A DNA stretch of 64,000 nucleotides, from NCBI GenBank assembly GCA_032719365.1, contig CM064875.1:30712693-30776692 (forward strand), in the 5' to 3' direction. The notes beneath the pieces are model-generated. The model was not told where the DNA came from, searched no databases, and was given only the letters and a program-made list of their open reading frames with translations. Positions 11,105 through 21,197 of this stretch are shown one piece after another. The stretch is from Prinsepia uniflora (Eukaryota; Streptophyta; Magnoliopsida; Rosales; Rosaceae). Position 1 is the first letter of the stretch. Each line of letters starts with the position of its first letter. Made by a program: the position numbers and the translations under genes.

Positions 11105-11300
11105 ATTAAGGAAAATTAATAATGTGTTAGTAAGAAAAAATAATGAATAAATGAATAATAAATTAAAGAATAATTGAAGAAATGAATTAAAGAATAAAAT
11201 AATTAAACAATAAAAGAATTAATGAATTAAAGAATTAATGAATTAAAGAATTAAATAATAAAGAACCAAATAATCAAAGAATAAAAGAGTAAAGAATTAA
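11105..11300. repeat. AT-rich GAATTAA-type simple repeat
   Basis: Degenerate repetition of AAAGAATTAATGAATT-like words. No coding potential. Confidence 0.7.
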
Positions 11301-11969
11301 AGGGGGTTTGAAAAGATTTGTAATCTAAACTACATTTTAACTAATATTAAAATTAACAATTACAATAATTAAACTACTCCTAAAATAGACTTTTTCAAAC
11401 ACAATTTTTACCAACACTTTACATTTTGCTCATATTGAACCAATCACGAAATTTTACCTTCATCATCTCAAGTACATGCATACGTTTTTCATTATTATAA
11501 ATGCATCAACCATTAATATATGTGAAACATCAATATGTGGCAAACACTTACAATATGATTCACCTTAAGTTTGTGATTAAATGCACTGATAGCGGCCCAC
11601 ATTAAAATCACTTCAATCAAATGTTAAGTGCATCGACAGCGGCCGACACTTAGTATCAAATTGAAGTATGAAACACTAAAACTTATGAAATAAATGAAAT
11701 TTAGAAAGTAAAACACATGGAGATTGTATTCATATTCTCAAATATTTATAAGGCATAAAATTGTATCTAAAAGAGAAGTCAAAGAAGTTAAAAGGAAAAT
11801 TTAAGAACAAAAATTAAAAGAATTTACAAATGGTCCCCAAAAATGAATCTATAAAGAGAAAAAGATGAACTAAACATGGAACTACAAAAGAGAGAAAATG
11901 AACTAACTAAAGAGAAGAAAGGGGGGAAATGGGGACTATTGGGGACCCTAAACAAATGAAATGGACTCC

Positions 11970-11979
11970 CTATTTATAG
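11970..11979 (-). promoter_or_regulatory. TATA box in minus-strand LTR
   Basis: Minus strand CTATAAATAG, followed downstream by a pyrimidine-rich leader-like region. Supports the reading that 12671 down to about 11300 is an LTR rather than a DNA-transposon arm. Confidence 0.5.
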
Positions 11980-14049
11980 AGGAAGTGCCAAAATTCAAAT
12001 AATAAAATACAAAAATTAAATATAAAAATAATTACAATTAAAATGATGACTAATTATGGGTTTTTGCTGATTTTGTGGAGAAATTATGGTGAAAAACCTG
12101 CCCAAAAGGGGCAGGTATGATTCAGCAAGGAGCAGGGAATGGAGGGGTGTAAATTTAGCCAAGAGCAGCTAAGGAGGACTGTAGGATTCAACGATGCAGA
12201 CAGGTTACGTGGATGTGACTTCAGCAGATGTGCACTCACAGGCGTACGGTACCTTCGCGTGAGACATGCTAACAGGAGCTGGGAGTGTTCAGCGCAAGCT
12301 CGACGAACTAAAGAAGAAGTTTCAATAGGCGCCTGTCAACAAATCGGTTGGGCTAAGCGCACAGAATGGGCTCGCGGGCTGATTTTCTTGGGCCTTGACT
12401 GGGTTGGGCGTGATGGGTTTGGGCCTCTTGCAAATGAATTTCAATTTTAAAATGGATTTATATAAATCCACCGAATTTCGTCCATAATTTATTCATTATA
12501 ATTTCGATCGAGACAATTTTTTCGCCAAAACCCTCCAAATTTCAAGTTTTATTTATTTCTACAAAAATCCCACAAAATAAATTATTTTCTTCAATTTAGT
12601 ATTTTAATATTAAAAGTCAAGTATAAACGGTATAAAATAATCTAAAATAATTCCTAATTGAAGACCTATCACATTGCTGACAGGACCCGCCCCGATCCCC
12701 CTGGGACCACCCGGGACGTGCCCTGCTCCCGTCTGACACCCGACGTTAAAATACCAAAAATACCCTTATTGAAGATAAAATGCATAAAGAAAATCCATAG
12801 TTAAGTCATACATAGCACACCACACAAATACTCAAATACAAATAGTGTCAGACAAGGGATGGTTCCCGAATACAGTTTATTGAGCACGACTCTAGACACA
12901 CTACGTGCCAACCTACCCAGCAGTAGGGTTCAGGTACGCAACCTAAACCTATGCCTCTTCCTCCTCGGGATCCTCCTCCTCCTCCTCGGGATCCTCCTCC
13001 TCGATAGCACTACCTGGAGGGGTAGTAAAACAACAAAGGTGAGTGGGCCGAAACTCAAGGTTTACAAAGTAGTTTACCATTTCGAAAACATATAACTTTT
13101 CCCCTCCGTTTTCCGAAAAGACATGCATAGTATCAAAACCACAAAACCATATAGTCATAAGCAGAATAATATCAACATAATATAATCTTAGTCACTGCAC
13201 TATACATCCCAACCCTGACATCCCAGATGCCTGACGTCCCAGACGCCCGATAAGGTCACAGTCTCAAGGCTACGCGTGCCACCCGGGGTCTCAATCCCGA
13301 GTCCAAATCCCGAACCTAGTCCGAGCATGGCATTCTAGATGCCTGACGTCCCAGACGTCCAATAGTAGCAATCCTGCTCCTGAGTCACTCTACGGTCCGG
13401 TCCCTCCGTAGAATGACTCCTCACAGGCAATGCGCCGTGACCGCTCCGGTGTACCTACATCCGGAGGAGATAGAATCCTAGGGTAAATCCATACAGTGCA
13501 GTACCACAGATAATATCGAGATCCATTATACATATATATGACTCCAAACCATTTATGAACAACCAGACGGGTCTCATGCCCAAACATCGTAATACGTGCC
13601 ATAAATCATACACAAGATAAACAGATACTTTTACTCAAATCACATATAGATATAGTAGAAAGTAAAACAGTTATGCATGCCGAAGTTTAGTGAAATCAAA
13701 GGCCCACTCACAGTACAATCCCGCTGCAATCCCGAGCGTAAAGCCCCGTCCAAGGTTTAAAGTACAATTCTTGTCATGCCCAAAACATACGTAAAGGTCA
13801 CCTTAAGTCCCTACTAAACAACTACGAAACCCTAGACTGAAACCGGCCCGGGAAAGCCGTCCGAACACGCTTCCCAAGGCATCAAACCCTAATTTGACCA
13901 ACTTAACGATCTCCGATCGACACGAAACCACCGCCATTGGATCCGTATCGTCGAAACCTTGAAAATGGCACTGGTCCCACACAAAATACTGTTCACATGC
14001 GCCCCCCACGCGCCGGTCAACCCTCTGGTCAACAGTGCTACAGTGATGC

Positions 14050-14205
14050 TGACGTCAGCATGACGTCACTGCTGACGTCAGCGTGACGTCATCACTGACA
14101 GTGTCAGAGGACACGTGTCAACAGCCCATTGGTCCCTGGTCTGACAATATTCTGACATGATGACGTCATCATGACGTCACTACTGACGTCAGCATGATGA
14201 CGTCA
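14050..14205. promoter_or_regulatory. Array of eight TGACGTCA palindromes (3' LTR)
   Basis: Eight perfect TGACGTCA sites in 156 bp in two groups of four, with a G-box-like ACACGTGT and a CCAAT motif between them. TGACGTCA is a classical plant bZIP (TGA/as-1, C-box) target. Copy of the array at 21477-21632. Confidence 0.6.
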
Positions 14206-15052
14206 TCAGCTACAGTACCGGGTCTGCGAATCGGGTCACCGCAGACCCACGGTTCGACCCGATCACAGATCGTGATTCCGACCACCAAAATCGACGGGGT
14301 TTGTTCCTATGGACTCGTCTGAACATGTTCTATGGCTATGTGTCATCAAAACAGATTTTGAAGTTCGAGAAATCACCTGAAAAACGACGGGGAATTGGCT
14401 GCCGGTTCTGGTTTGTCTTCTCCGGCGAGCCGTCACAGTTCCAGCCACCAACTCAGGTCCAAAACGCTCGTCTAGTCCCCTAGGTTAAGTCTCAAAAACA
14501 ACCAAACAAATTCAACGTTAAAAACGGACGGTTTGAGGCAGGGAAGGAAAATCGGCCTTCACGGGTTTGCAGGCTTACCGCCGCCGTGTCGCCGCCGTGG
14601 GCTGCCCAGTCCAGTCCTACGCCGTCCCGAGGTCACAATGGTCCTAGCCCAAGGTTGGTTCGAGCCCAGACGTCACGGTTTGGATGGTTGGATGGTTTTG
14701 GGCTGCACGGGTCCTCTCGGGTTTGTGGGTTTTCCGGCCGTGCAGGGTGGCCGTGGTGGCGTTGGCCGGTGTCTGTTGGTGGTGGTGCACGGTCTGGTGC
14801 TGCCTGATGAAGAAGGTTGGGTGGTGAGCTGCTGGTGTGATTGTTTGAAGGATGGGAGGTTGCACGGTTTGAAGGAAGAAATGAAAATGAATAAGTCTCT
14901 GATGGTTTAAGAACAGAAGGAGAAAATAGAATGGATGGCTGAGATTGATTCTGAGTTAAGAGTGAAGGGTGAGGATTTAAGGAAATTAAACTATTTAATT
15001 AATCTCATGGCAGACCAAGATCCAGATTGTTGGGGATGATGTGGATGGGGTA

Positions 15053-15076
15053 GATGAGTGACATGTGTCACTCATC
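15053..15076. promoter_or_regulatory. Conserved LTR palindrome (3' LTR copy)
   Basis: GATGAGTGACA and its exact inverse TGTCACTCATC separated by two bases. The same palindrome occurs in most long LTRs of the window, upstream of the leader-like region; the 5' LTR copy is at 22480-22503. Confidence 0.6.
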
Positions 15077-15534
15077 AAGGGTCCAGATTGATTGGGTTAA
15101 AGTAAATCAGATTATAATATTTTATTATTATTTTAAGTTCCGAGTCCCGGTTAGTTCGGTTACGTTCTTGACCATAACTTTTTCGTCGTAAGTCCGATTT
15201 CAGCGTGCCGCCTGTCTACGGATTCGTATCGACGAGGCCTACGTAACGGTCATTGGCCCTCGTCCGTTGGACTTCCCGGGTCAAAAGTCAACATTTGGCC
15301 CCCAAATGGCCAAATTACCAAAATGCCCCTCGACTTCCGAACGTCACAACTTCTTCCTCGAACGTCGGAATCGAACGTGCCACCTGCCTATGAACTCGTG
15401 ACGTCCTAAACTACGTCACGGTCACGTGTCAAAGTCCTAAATACTTCCCGAGGTAAAAGTCAACTTTTCCCCCCCTCAGGGGCAAAACGGTCATTTACAA
15501 TAAAATAATAATTACGAAAGTTCGGGTCGTTACA

Positions 15535-15550
15535 ATCTACCCACCTTACA
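15535..15550 (-). other. Polypurine tract of complete Tekay element
   Basis: Coding strand reads TGTAAGGTGGGTAGAT immediately before the LTR start TGTAACGACC. This is where plus-strand DNA synthesis would be primed. Confidence 0.7.
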
Positions 15551-15569
15551 GAAATTTCGTCCTCAAAAT

Positions 15570-18500
15570 TTACTCGAATAAAAACGGGTACTGCTCCCTC
15601 ATCAAGTCTTCGGGTTCCCACGTCGCCTCCTCGACGTCATGGTTCCTCCATAGCACTTTCACCAACCGAATCGTCTTGTTTCTCAGAACCTTGTTCTTCT
15701 GGTCCAGAATCTGCACTGGTTTCTCCTCAAAGCTCAGATCAGTCATCAGTTCTACTGGTTGTTCCGGCAAGGCATGTGAATCGTCCCGTAGGTATTTCCG
15801 TAACATGGACACATGGAAAACATCGTGCACTCTAGCAAGTTCTGGAGGTAATGCCAACCGGTATGCCACTAGTCCAGTCCTCTCAAGGATCTCGAACGGT
15901 CCAAAGTAACGTGGACTCAACTTCCCGCGTCGGCCAAAACGGATAATTCCTTTCCATGGAGATAACTTAAGGAACACAAAATCTCCAACCTCGAATTCCA
16001 AGTCTCGAATTCGTCGATCCGCATAGCTCTTTTGGCGATCCTGTGCTGCCTTCAATCTTTCCTTGATGATTCGAACTGTTTCCTGGGTCATGTCCATCAA
16101 ATCCGGTCCTAAAGCTGCTCGCTCTCCTACCTCCATCCAACAGATAGGTGTCCTGCACTGTCGGCCATACAGTGCCTCGTAGGGTGCCATCCCGATACTT
16201 TCCTGATAACTGTTGTTGTATGCGAACTCCATCAAAGGCAAATGAGTATCCCACGAATCCTGAAACTGCAGTACACAAGACCTCATCATGTCCTCCAGTG
16301 TCTGGATAGTCCTCTCTGACTGCCCATCGGTCTGTGGGTGGAACGCTGTACTGAAATGTAAGTTTGTACCCAAGGCGTTCTGCAAACTTCGCCAGAACCT
16401 AGATGTGAAACGCGGATCTCGATCAGACACTATCGACTCCGGCGTACCATGAAGTCGAATGATCTCCTTCACGAACAGCTGAGCCAGTCGGTTTGGCTTA
16501 AATGTCTCCTGTACTGGTAAGAAATGAGCTGACTTGGTCAATCGGTCGACAATCACCCAAACTCCATCGCATCCCCTCTGAGTTCTAGGCAATTTGAAGA
16601 CAAAGTCCATGGTAATGTGATCCCACTTCCACTCGGGAATCGGAAGCGGTTGCATTGCTCCATACGGTCTCTGCCGCTCAGCCTTGACCTGCTGACAGGT
16701 CAAACATCTGCTCACAAACACTGCAATATCCTTCTTCATTCCTGCCCACCAATAGTGGTCCCGGAGGGTACGGTACATCTTTGTACCTCCCGGATGCATG
16801 GCATAAGCCGAACTGTGGGCTTCCTCGAGAATTTCTGCCCGTAACTCTGCCACTGCAGGAACACACAAACGGCCTAGTTTCACCAGAGCTCCATCTGGTC
16901 GAATAGTAAAGTCCTGCCTCTCGTCTGCTTCGACCTCGATCCTGTAGATACAAAGTGTCGGATCCTCCAATTGTGCCTCGATAATCCGATCGACAAGCAC
17001 AGGTCGTACATGAAAACTGGCCAACAAAGCTCCCTGCTCATCCATCCCCAGCATAACTCCAGCTCTTCGGAGTTCCACTAGCAAAGGAAGGTACACCAGC
17101 CTCAGGTGTGCAATCGATCCTGCTGACTTCCTACTGAGTGCGTCTGCCACAACGTTCGCCTTCCCTGGATGATATTCAATCGTACAATCGTAATCCTTGA
17201 TCAGTTCCAACCACCGTCGCTGCCTTACGTTCAGCTCCTTCTGAGTGAACAAATGCTTTAAACTCTGATGATCGGTGAAGATCCTGCAAGTCACCCCGTA
17301 CAGATAATGTCGCCAGATCTTTAAAGCGTGAACCACCGCCGCCAACTCCAGATCATGCGTAGGGTAGTTCAGCTCATGTGTCTTTAGTTGTCTCGATGCA
17401 TAAGCGATAACTCTGCCATTCTGCATCAGCACGCAACCCAAACCTTGCAACGATGCGTCACTGTAGACTTCGAACTCTCCACTGTTATCCGGCAAAGCAA
17501 GAACAGGTGCGGTAGTTAACCGACGTTTTAATTCCTGATAACTCTGCTCACACCGTTCATCCCAAACAAACTTTACTCCCTTCCTGGTTAAACGAGTCAA
17601 CGGTGCAGCAATACTAGAGAAGCCCTCAACAAATCTCCGGTAGTATCCTGCCAAACCAACGAAACTCCGTACCTCTGTCACGGTTGTCGGTCTAGCCCAA
17701 TTTGTCACCGCTTCGGTCTTCTGGGGATCCACACTAATCCCGTCTGCTGACACTACATGTCCCAGAAAACCAATGCTGGTTAGCCAAAACTGACACTTAC
17801 TCAGCTTGGCGTATAACTGGTTCTGCCTCAGCTTCCCTAACACCGAACGTAAGTGTTCCTCATGAGCTTGAGCACTCCTCGAGTACACAAGGATGTCATC
17901 AATGAACACGATCACGAACTTATCCAAATAAGATCGGAAGACCCTATTCATCAGATCCATGAATGCTGCTGGAGCATTCGTCAAGCCGAAAGGCATCACA
18001 AGAAATTCATAATGCCCGTATCTGGTCCGAAACGCTGTCTTCGGGACATCTCCTTCAGCAATCTTCAACTGGTGATAACCAGATCGTAAATCTATCTTCG
18101 AGAAGTACTGTGCTCCCCGCAGTTGATCAAAGAGATCGTCAATCCTGGGTAAGGGGTACTGGTTCCTTACCGTGACCTTGTTGAGCTGTCGATAATCCAC
18201 ACACAAACGGAGGCTCCCCTCCTTCTTCTTCACAAATAATACTGGTGCTCCCCACGGTGATGTACTCGGTCGGATGAATCCCAAGTCCACCAACTCCTGC
18301 AATTGGATCTTCAGTTCCCGTAACTCCGCTGGTGCCATCCGATATGGTGCCTGCGATATAGGTCGTGTGCCGGGAAGTAGTTCAATCGTGAACTCAATCT
18401 CCCGATGTGGTGGTAAACCAGGCAAATCTTCCGGGAACACATCCGGAAATTCCCGCACCACAGGTATATCATCGGCACCCGAAGTATCACTATTCGTCGT

Positions 18501-20003
18501 CACAACATGCGCCAGATAACCCTGGCATCCTTTCTGTAGAAGCTTCGTAGCGGCAAGTGAAGAAATTACTTCAGGTAGCGAACCATCGCGCTCTCCCTGA
18601 AAAGTAACCTCCCGCAAACCCGGACTTCGCAGAATCACCCGCCTACTACAACAGTCGATGAGCGAACCGTGCTCAGTCAACCAATCCATTCCCAAGATAA
18701 CATCAAAGTCATGGATATCCATCAGGATTAGATCAGCTAGCAGATCTACATCCTCCACCCTTACTGGGCATCTCCGGATCACCTGATTCACTATGTACAC
18801 CACGCCCATCGGTGTACCAACACCCATTTCACTATCCAAGGCTGACACCTCGCGATCTAACATACCCGCACAACTTTTCGAAATAAAAGAATGAGTAGCC
18901 CCAGCATCCATTAACACCCGTACAACAATATTTGAGATATGAAGAGTACCTGTAACCACACCAGGGGCTGACCTCGCCTGCTGCTGAGTCACTGCAAAAA
19001 CACGAGCTCTGGGTCCCGCAGTCTGTCCGCGCCCACGCGCGCCACGCTCAGCACTCTGTCCTCGGCCTCTGGAAGGGTGAGAAGCCGAACTCTGTGTCAC
19101 ACTAACACCTTTAGTCTCGTTGTTCCTTGACAGTAAAGGGCAATCTCGGGCATAGTAGCCCGCTCCTCCACAAGCAAAGCAATTAACTGTCCTCGGTCCA
19201 TCCCAAGACCCTCCTGATGCACCACTCCAAGCCTGATGCTGTCCAGAACTGAATCTCGATCCGCCCCTCTGAGAGTTCCCATGTCGACCTGACCAGCCAC
19301 GACCACGTAGAGATGAGGGTGCTCCTCGGTAATTTCCCCCCTTAGAGATCTTTGGGCCGGTTGGTCCAGGATGTGGACGATCCCGGCGCTGCCCCTCGCT
19401 TGATGATTGTCGCGCCTGGTGTGCCGCCAGACTGGCCTCGACACGAACTGCAGCGTCGACCATGTCCCTCAGAGTCGCGTAACTAGTAGCCGTCACACTT
19501 GCCCGCAACTCCCCTCGGAGTCCCAACTCAAATCTTTGACATTTTTCCTCCTCAGTACTCACGAAAGCTGCGGCAAAACGGGAAAGCTTCCCGAAGGTCT
19601 GCTCGTAATCTGCCACGGACATATCTCCCTGTTCCAGCCGCAGGAACTCTGCCTCTCGTGCCATGCGAAATGAACGCGGGTAATACTGATCTAAGAATCG
19701 GGCACGAAAGACCTCCCATGTGGTGGTGTGAACAGTCCACCCGGACATCTCAAGACCATGCCACCATTGATAAGCCCCGCCTTCCAGTAAGAAGGCCGCC
19801 AATGCCACCCGCTCGCCGGGTGGGCAGTGCATCACGGTGAAGATTCTTTCCCATTTCGCAATCCACTCATGGGCATCCTCGGGGTTTGATCCCCCGCTGA
19901 ACGGTGTGGCTCCCAACCTTTGAGCCCGCTCAATGCTAGCACATTCCATCTCTCTCGCGATTTCCTCGTCAGTTCGTGTTTGAGGAATTCTCCTTGGAGG
20001 CAT
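15570..20003 (-). CDS. gag-pol: Gag-Pol polyprotein, Tekay chromovirus
   Basis: One open frame of 1477 codons, a normal length for the clade, starting 101 nt inside the 5' LTR. Order: gag capsid region (residues ~45-200, FTVMHCPPGERVALAAFLLEG, trimmed here to its recognisable core), a zinc knuckle near 270 reading CFACGGAGYYARDC where Tyr replaces the metal-binding His, aspartic protease VLMDAGATHSFIS near 366, reverse transcriptase with FIDDILVYS as the catalytic box near 703, RNase H EVYSDASLQGLG near 844, integrase HHCC region near 1062, catalytic acidic motifs in HITMDFV (~1131) and VSDRDPRFTSRFW (~1193) plus HPQTDGQSERT, and a C-terminal chromodomain-like VKVLWRNHDVEEATWEPEDL near 1450. 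The polyprotein would assemble particles, copy the RNA and integrate into chromatin. The knuckle change may impair RNA packaging; everything else looks intact. Confidence 0.93.
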   Translation of the reverse strand: MPPRRIPQTRTDEEIAREMECASIERAQRLGATPFSGGSNPEDAHEWIAKWERIFTVMHCPPGERVALAAFLLEGGAYQWWHGLEMSGWTVHTTTWEVFRARFLDQYYPRSFRMAREAEFLRLEQGDMSVADYEQTFGKLSRFAAAFVSTEEEKCQRFELGLRGELRASVTATSYATLRDMVDAAVRVEASLAAHQARQSSSEGQRRDRPHPGPTGPKISKGGNYRGAPSSLRGRGWSGRHGNSQRGGSRFSSGQHQAWSGASGGSWDGPRTVNCFACGGAGYYARDCPLLSRNNETKGVSVTQSSASHPSRGRGQSAERGARGRGQTAGPRARVFAVTQQQARSAPGVVTGTLHISNIVVRVLMDAGATHSFISKSCAGMLDREVSALDSEMGVGTPMGVVYIVNQVIRRCPVRVEDVDLLADLILMDIHDFDVILGMDWLTEHGSLIDCCSRRVILRSPGLREVTFQGERDGSLPEVISSLAATKLLQKGCQGYLAHVVTTNSDTSGADDIPVVREFPDVFPEDLPGLPPHREIEFTIELLPGTRPISQAPYRMAPAELRELKIQLQELVDLGFIRPSTSPWGAPVLFVKKKEGSLRLCVDYRQLNKVTVRNQYPLPRIDDLFDQLRGAQYFSKIDLRSGYHQLKIAEGDVPKTAFRTRYGHYEFLVMPFGLTNAPAAFMDLMNRVFRSYLDKFVIVFIDDILVYSRSAQAHEEHLRSVLGKLRQNQLYAKLSKCQFWLTSIGFLGHVVSADGISVDPQKTEAVTNWARPTTVTEVRSFVGLAGYYRRFVEGFSSIAAPLTRLTRKGVKFVWDERCEQSYQELKRRLTTAPVLALPDNSGEFEVYSDASLQGLGCVLMQNGRVIAYASRQLKTHELNYPTHDLELAAVVHALKIWRHYLYGVTCRIFTDHQSLKHLFTQKELNVRQRRWLELIKDYDCTIEYHPGKANVVADALSRKSAGSIAHLRLVYLPLLVELRRAGVMLGMDEQGALLASFHVRPVLVDRIIEAQLEDPTLCIYRIEVEADERQDFTIRPDGALVKLGRLCVPAVAELRAEILEEAHSSAYAMHPGGTKMYRTLRDHYWWAGMKKDIAVFVSRCLTCQQVKAERQRPYGAMQPLPIPEWKWDHITMDFVFKLPRTQRGCDGVWVIVDRLTKSAHFLPVQETFKPNRLAQLFVKEIIRLHGTPESIVSDRDPRFTSRFWRSLQNALGTNLHFSTAFHPQTDGQSERTIQTLEDMMRSCVLQFQDSWDTHLPLMEFAYNNSYQESIGMAPYEALYGRQCRTPICWMEVGERAALGPDLMDMTQETVRIIKERLKAAQDRQKSYADRRIRDLEFEVGDFVFLKLSPWKGIIRFGRRGKLSPRYFGPFEILERTGLVAYRLALPPELARVHDVFHVSMLRKYLRDDSHALPEQPVELMTDLSFEEKPVQILDQKNKVLRNKTIRLVKVLWRNHDVEEATWEPEDLMREQYPFLFE

Positions 20004-20083
20004 AATCCGCTGTTAAGAGGCATAGATTAGATACTGACATCGGTTAAACTAAGTACTGACCACTAGTCTAGCATGCTGACCAC

Positions 20084-20101
20084 AACCTGGCTCTGATACC
20101 A
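20084..20101 (-). other. Primer-binding site, tRNA-iMet
   Basis: Coding strand TGGTATCAGAGCCAGGTT, 18 nt exactly complementary to the 3' end of plant initiator Met tRNA, 3 nt inside the 5' LTR. Primes minus-strand synthesis. Confidence 0.9.
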
Positions 20102-20440
20102 AGTTGACAGGACCCGCCCCGATCCCCCTGGGACCACCCGGGACGTGCCCTGCTCCCGTCTGACACCCGACGTTAAAATACCAAAAATACCCTTATTGAA
20201 GATAAAATGCATAAAGAAAATCCATAGTTAAGTCATACATAGCACACCACACAAATACTCAAATACAAATAGTGTCAGACAAGGGATGGTTCCCGAATAC
20301 AGTTTATTGAGCACGACTCTAGACACACTACGTGCCAACCTACCCAGCAGTAGGGTTCAGGTACGCAACGTAAACCTATGCCTCTTCTTCCTCGGGATCC
20401 TCCTCCTCCTCCTCGGGATCCTCCTCCTCGATAGCACTAC

Positions 20441-21138
20441 CTGGAGGGGTAGTAAAACAACAAAGGTGAGTGGGCCGAAACTCAAGGTTTACAAAGTAGT
20501 TTACCATTTCGAAAACATATAACTTTTCCCCTCCGTTTTCCGAAAAGACATGCATAGTATCAAAACCACAAAACCATATAGTCATAAGCAGAATAATATC
20601 AACATAATATAATCTTAGTCACTGCACTATACATCCCAACCCTGACATCCCAGATGCCTGACGTCCCAGACGCCCGATAAGGTCACAGTCTCAAGGCTAC
20701 GCGTGCCACCCGGGGTCTCAATCCCGAGTCCAAATCCCGAACCTAGTCCGAGCATGGCATTCTAGATGCCTGACGTCCCAGACGTCCAATAGTAGCAATC
20801 CTGCTCCTGAGTCACTCTACGGTCCGGTCCCTCCGTAGAATGACTCCTCACAGGCAATGCGCCGTGACCGCTCCGGTGTACCTACATCCGGAGGAGATAG
20901 AATCCTAGGGTAGATCCATACAGTGCAGTACCACAGATAATATCGAGATCCATTATACATATATATGACTCCAAACCATTTATGAACAACCAGACGGGTC
21001 TCATGCCCAAACATCGTAATACGTGCCATAAATCATACACAAGATAAACAGATACTTTTACTCAAATCACATATAGATATAGTAGAAAGTAAAACAGTTA
21101 TGCATGCCGAAGTTTAGTGAAATCAAAGGCCCACTCAC
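20441..21138 (-). other. Candidate LTR intron 2 (complete Tekay element)
   Basis: Coding strand: ACT then GTGAGTGGGCC at the donor; CCACTCACC about 40 nt before a T-rich run and CCCCTCCAG followed by GTAGTGC at the acceptor. Length 698 nt. The same donor and acceptor pattern recurs in diverged LTRs. No transcript evidence is available here. Confidence 0.45.
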
Positions 21139-21197
21139 AGTACAATCCCGCTGCAATCCCGAGCGTAAAGCCCCGTCCAAGGTTTAAAGTACAATTC

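Larger units (their letters stand above)
10769..12673. repeat. Head-to-head LTR pair (1.9-kb inverted repeat)
   Basis: The left arm (10769 to about 11110) starts TGATAGGTCTTCAATTA. The right arm, reverse-complemented from 12671 down to about 12320, starts identically and matches over roughly 340 bp at about 80% by eye. Both arms contain GTGGGATTTTTGTA and ATTTATATAAATCCATTTTA. The minus-strand copy continues into a TATA box (11970-11979) and a promoter-leader-like region, so it looks like most of an LTR, while the left arm is only the LTR head. No matching target duplication is visible outside the arms. A long-TIR transposon is the alternative. Confidence 0.6.
12678..15534 (-). repeat. 3' LTR of complete Tekay element
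   Basis: Near-identical to 20105-22960. Differences include the acceptor-like CAG of candidate intron 1, which reads CAAG here (coding-strand C-to-T equivalent near 13770). The candidate intron 2 interval is 13014-13711. Open frames inside (for example 14533-14910) are shared with the other LTR only because the two are young copies. Confidence 0.9.

Noticed and set aside
12139..12450. 103-codon plus-strand ORF
   Set aside because: Lies in the LTR-like inverted repeat, antisense to its promoter region; no domain seen.
10769..12673. Mutator-like transposon with long terminal inverted repeats
   Set aside because: No 8-9 bp target duplication and no transposase. A purine tract precedes one arm and a TATA box lies in the other, which fits LTR fragments better; kept only as an alternative.
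12859..13158. ORF with a Glu-rich tail and its opposite-strand partner
   Set aside because: The acidic tail comes from a TCC/GGA-rich simple repeat in the LTR.
14533..14910. 125-codon plus-strand ORF, also at 21960-22337
   Set aside because: Identity between copies comes from the two young LTRs being near-identical. It lies antisense to the leader-like region and shows no recognisable domain.
20084..20101. tRNA gene
   Set aside because: Only the 18-nt complement of a tRNA 3' end is present; no cloverleaf. It is a primer-binding site.
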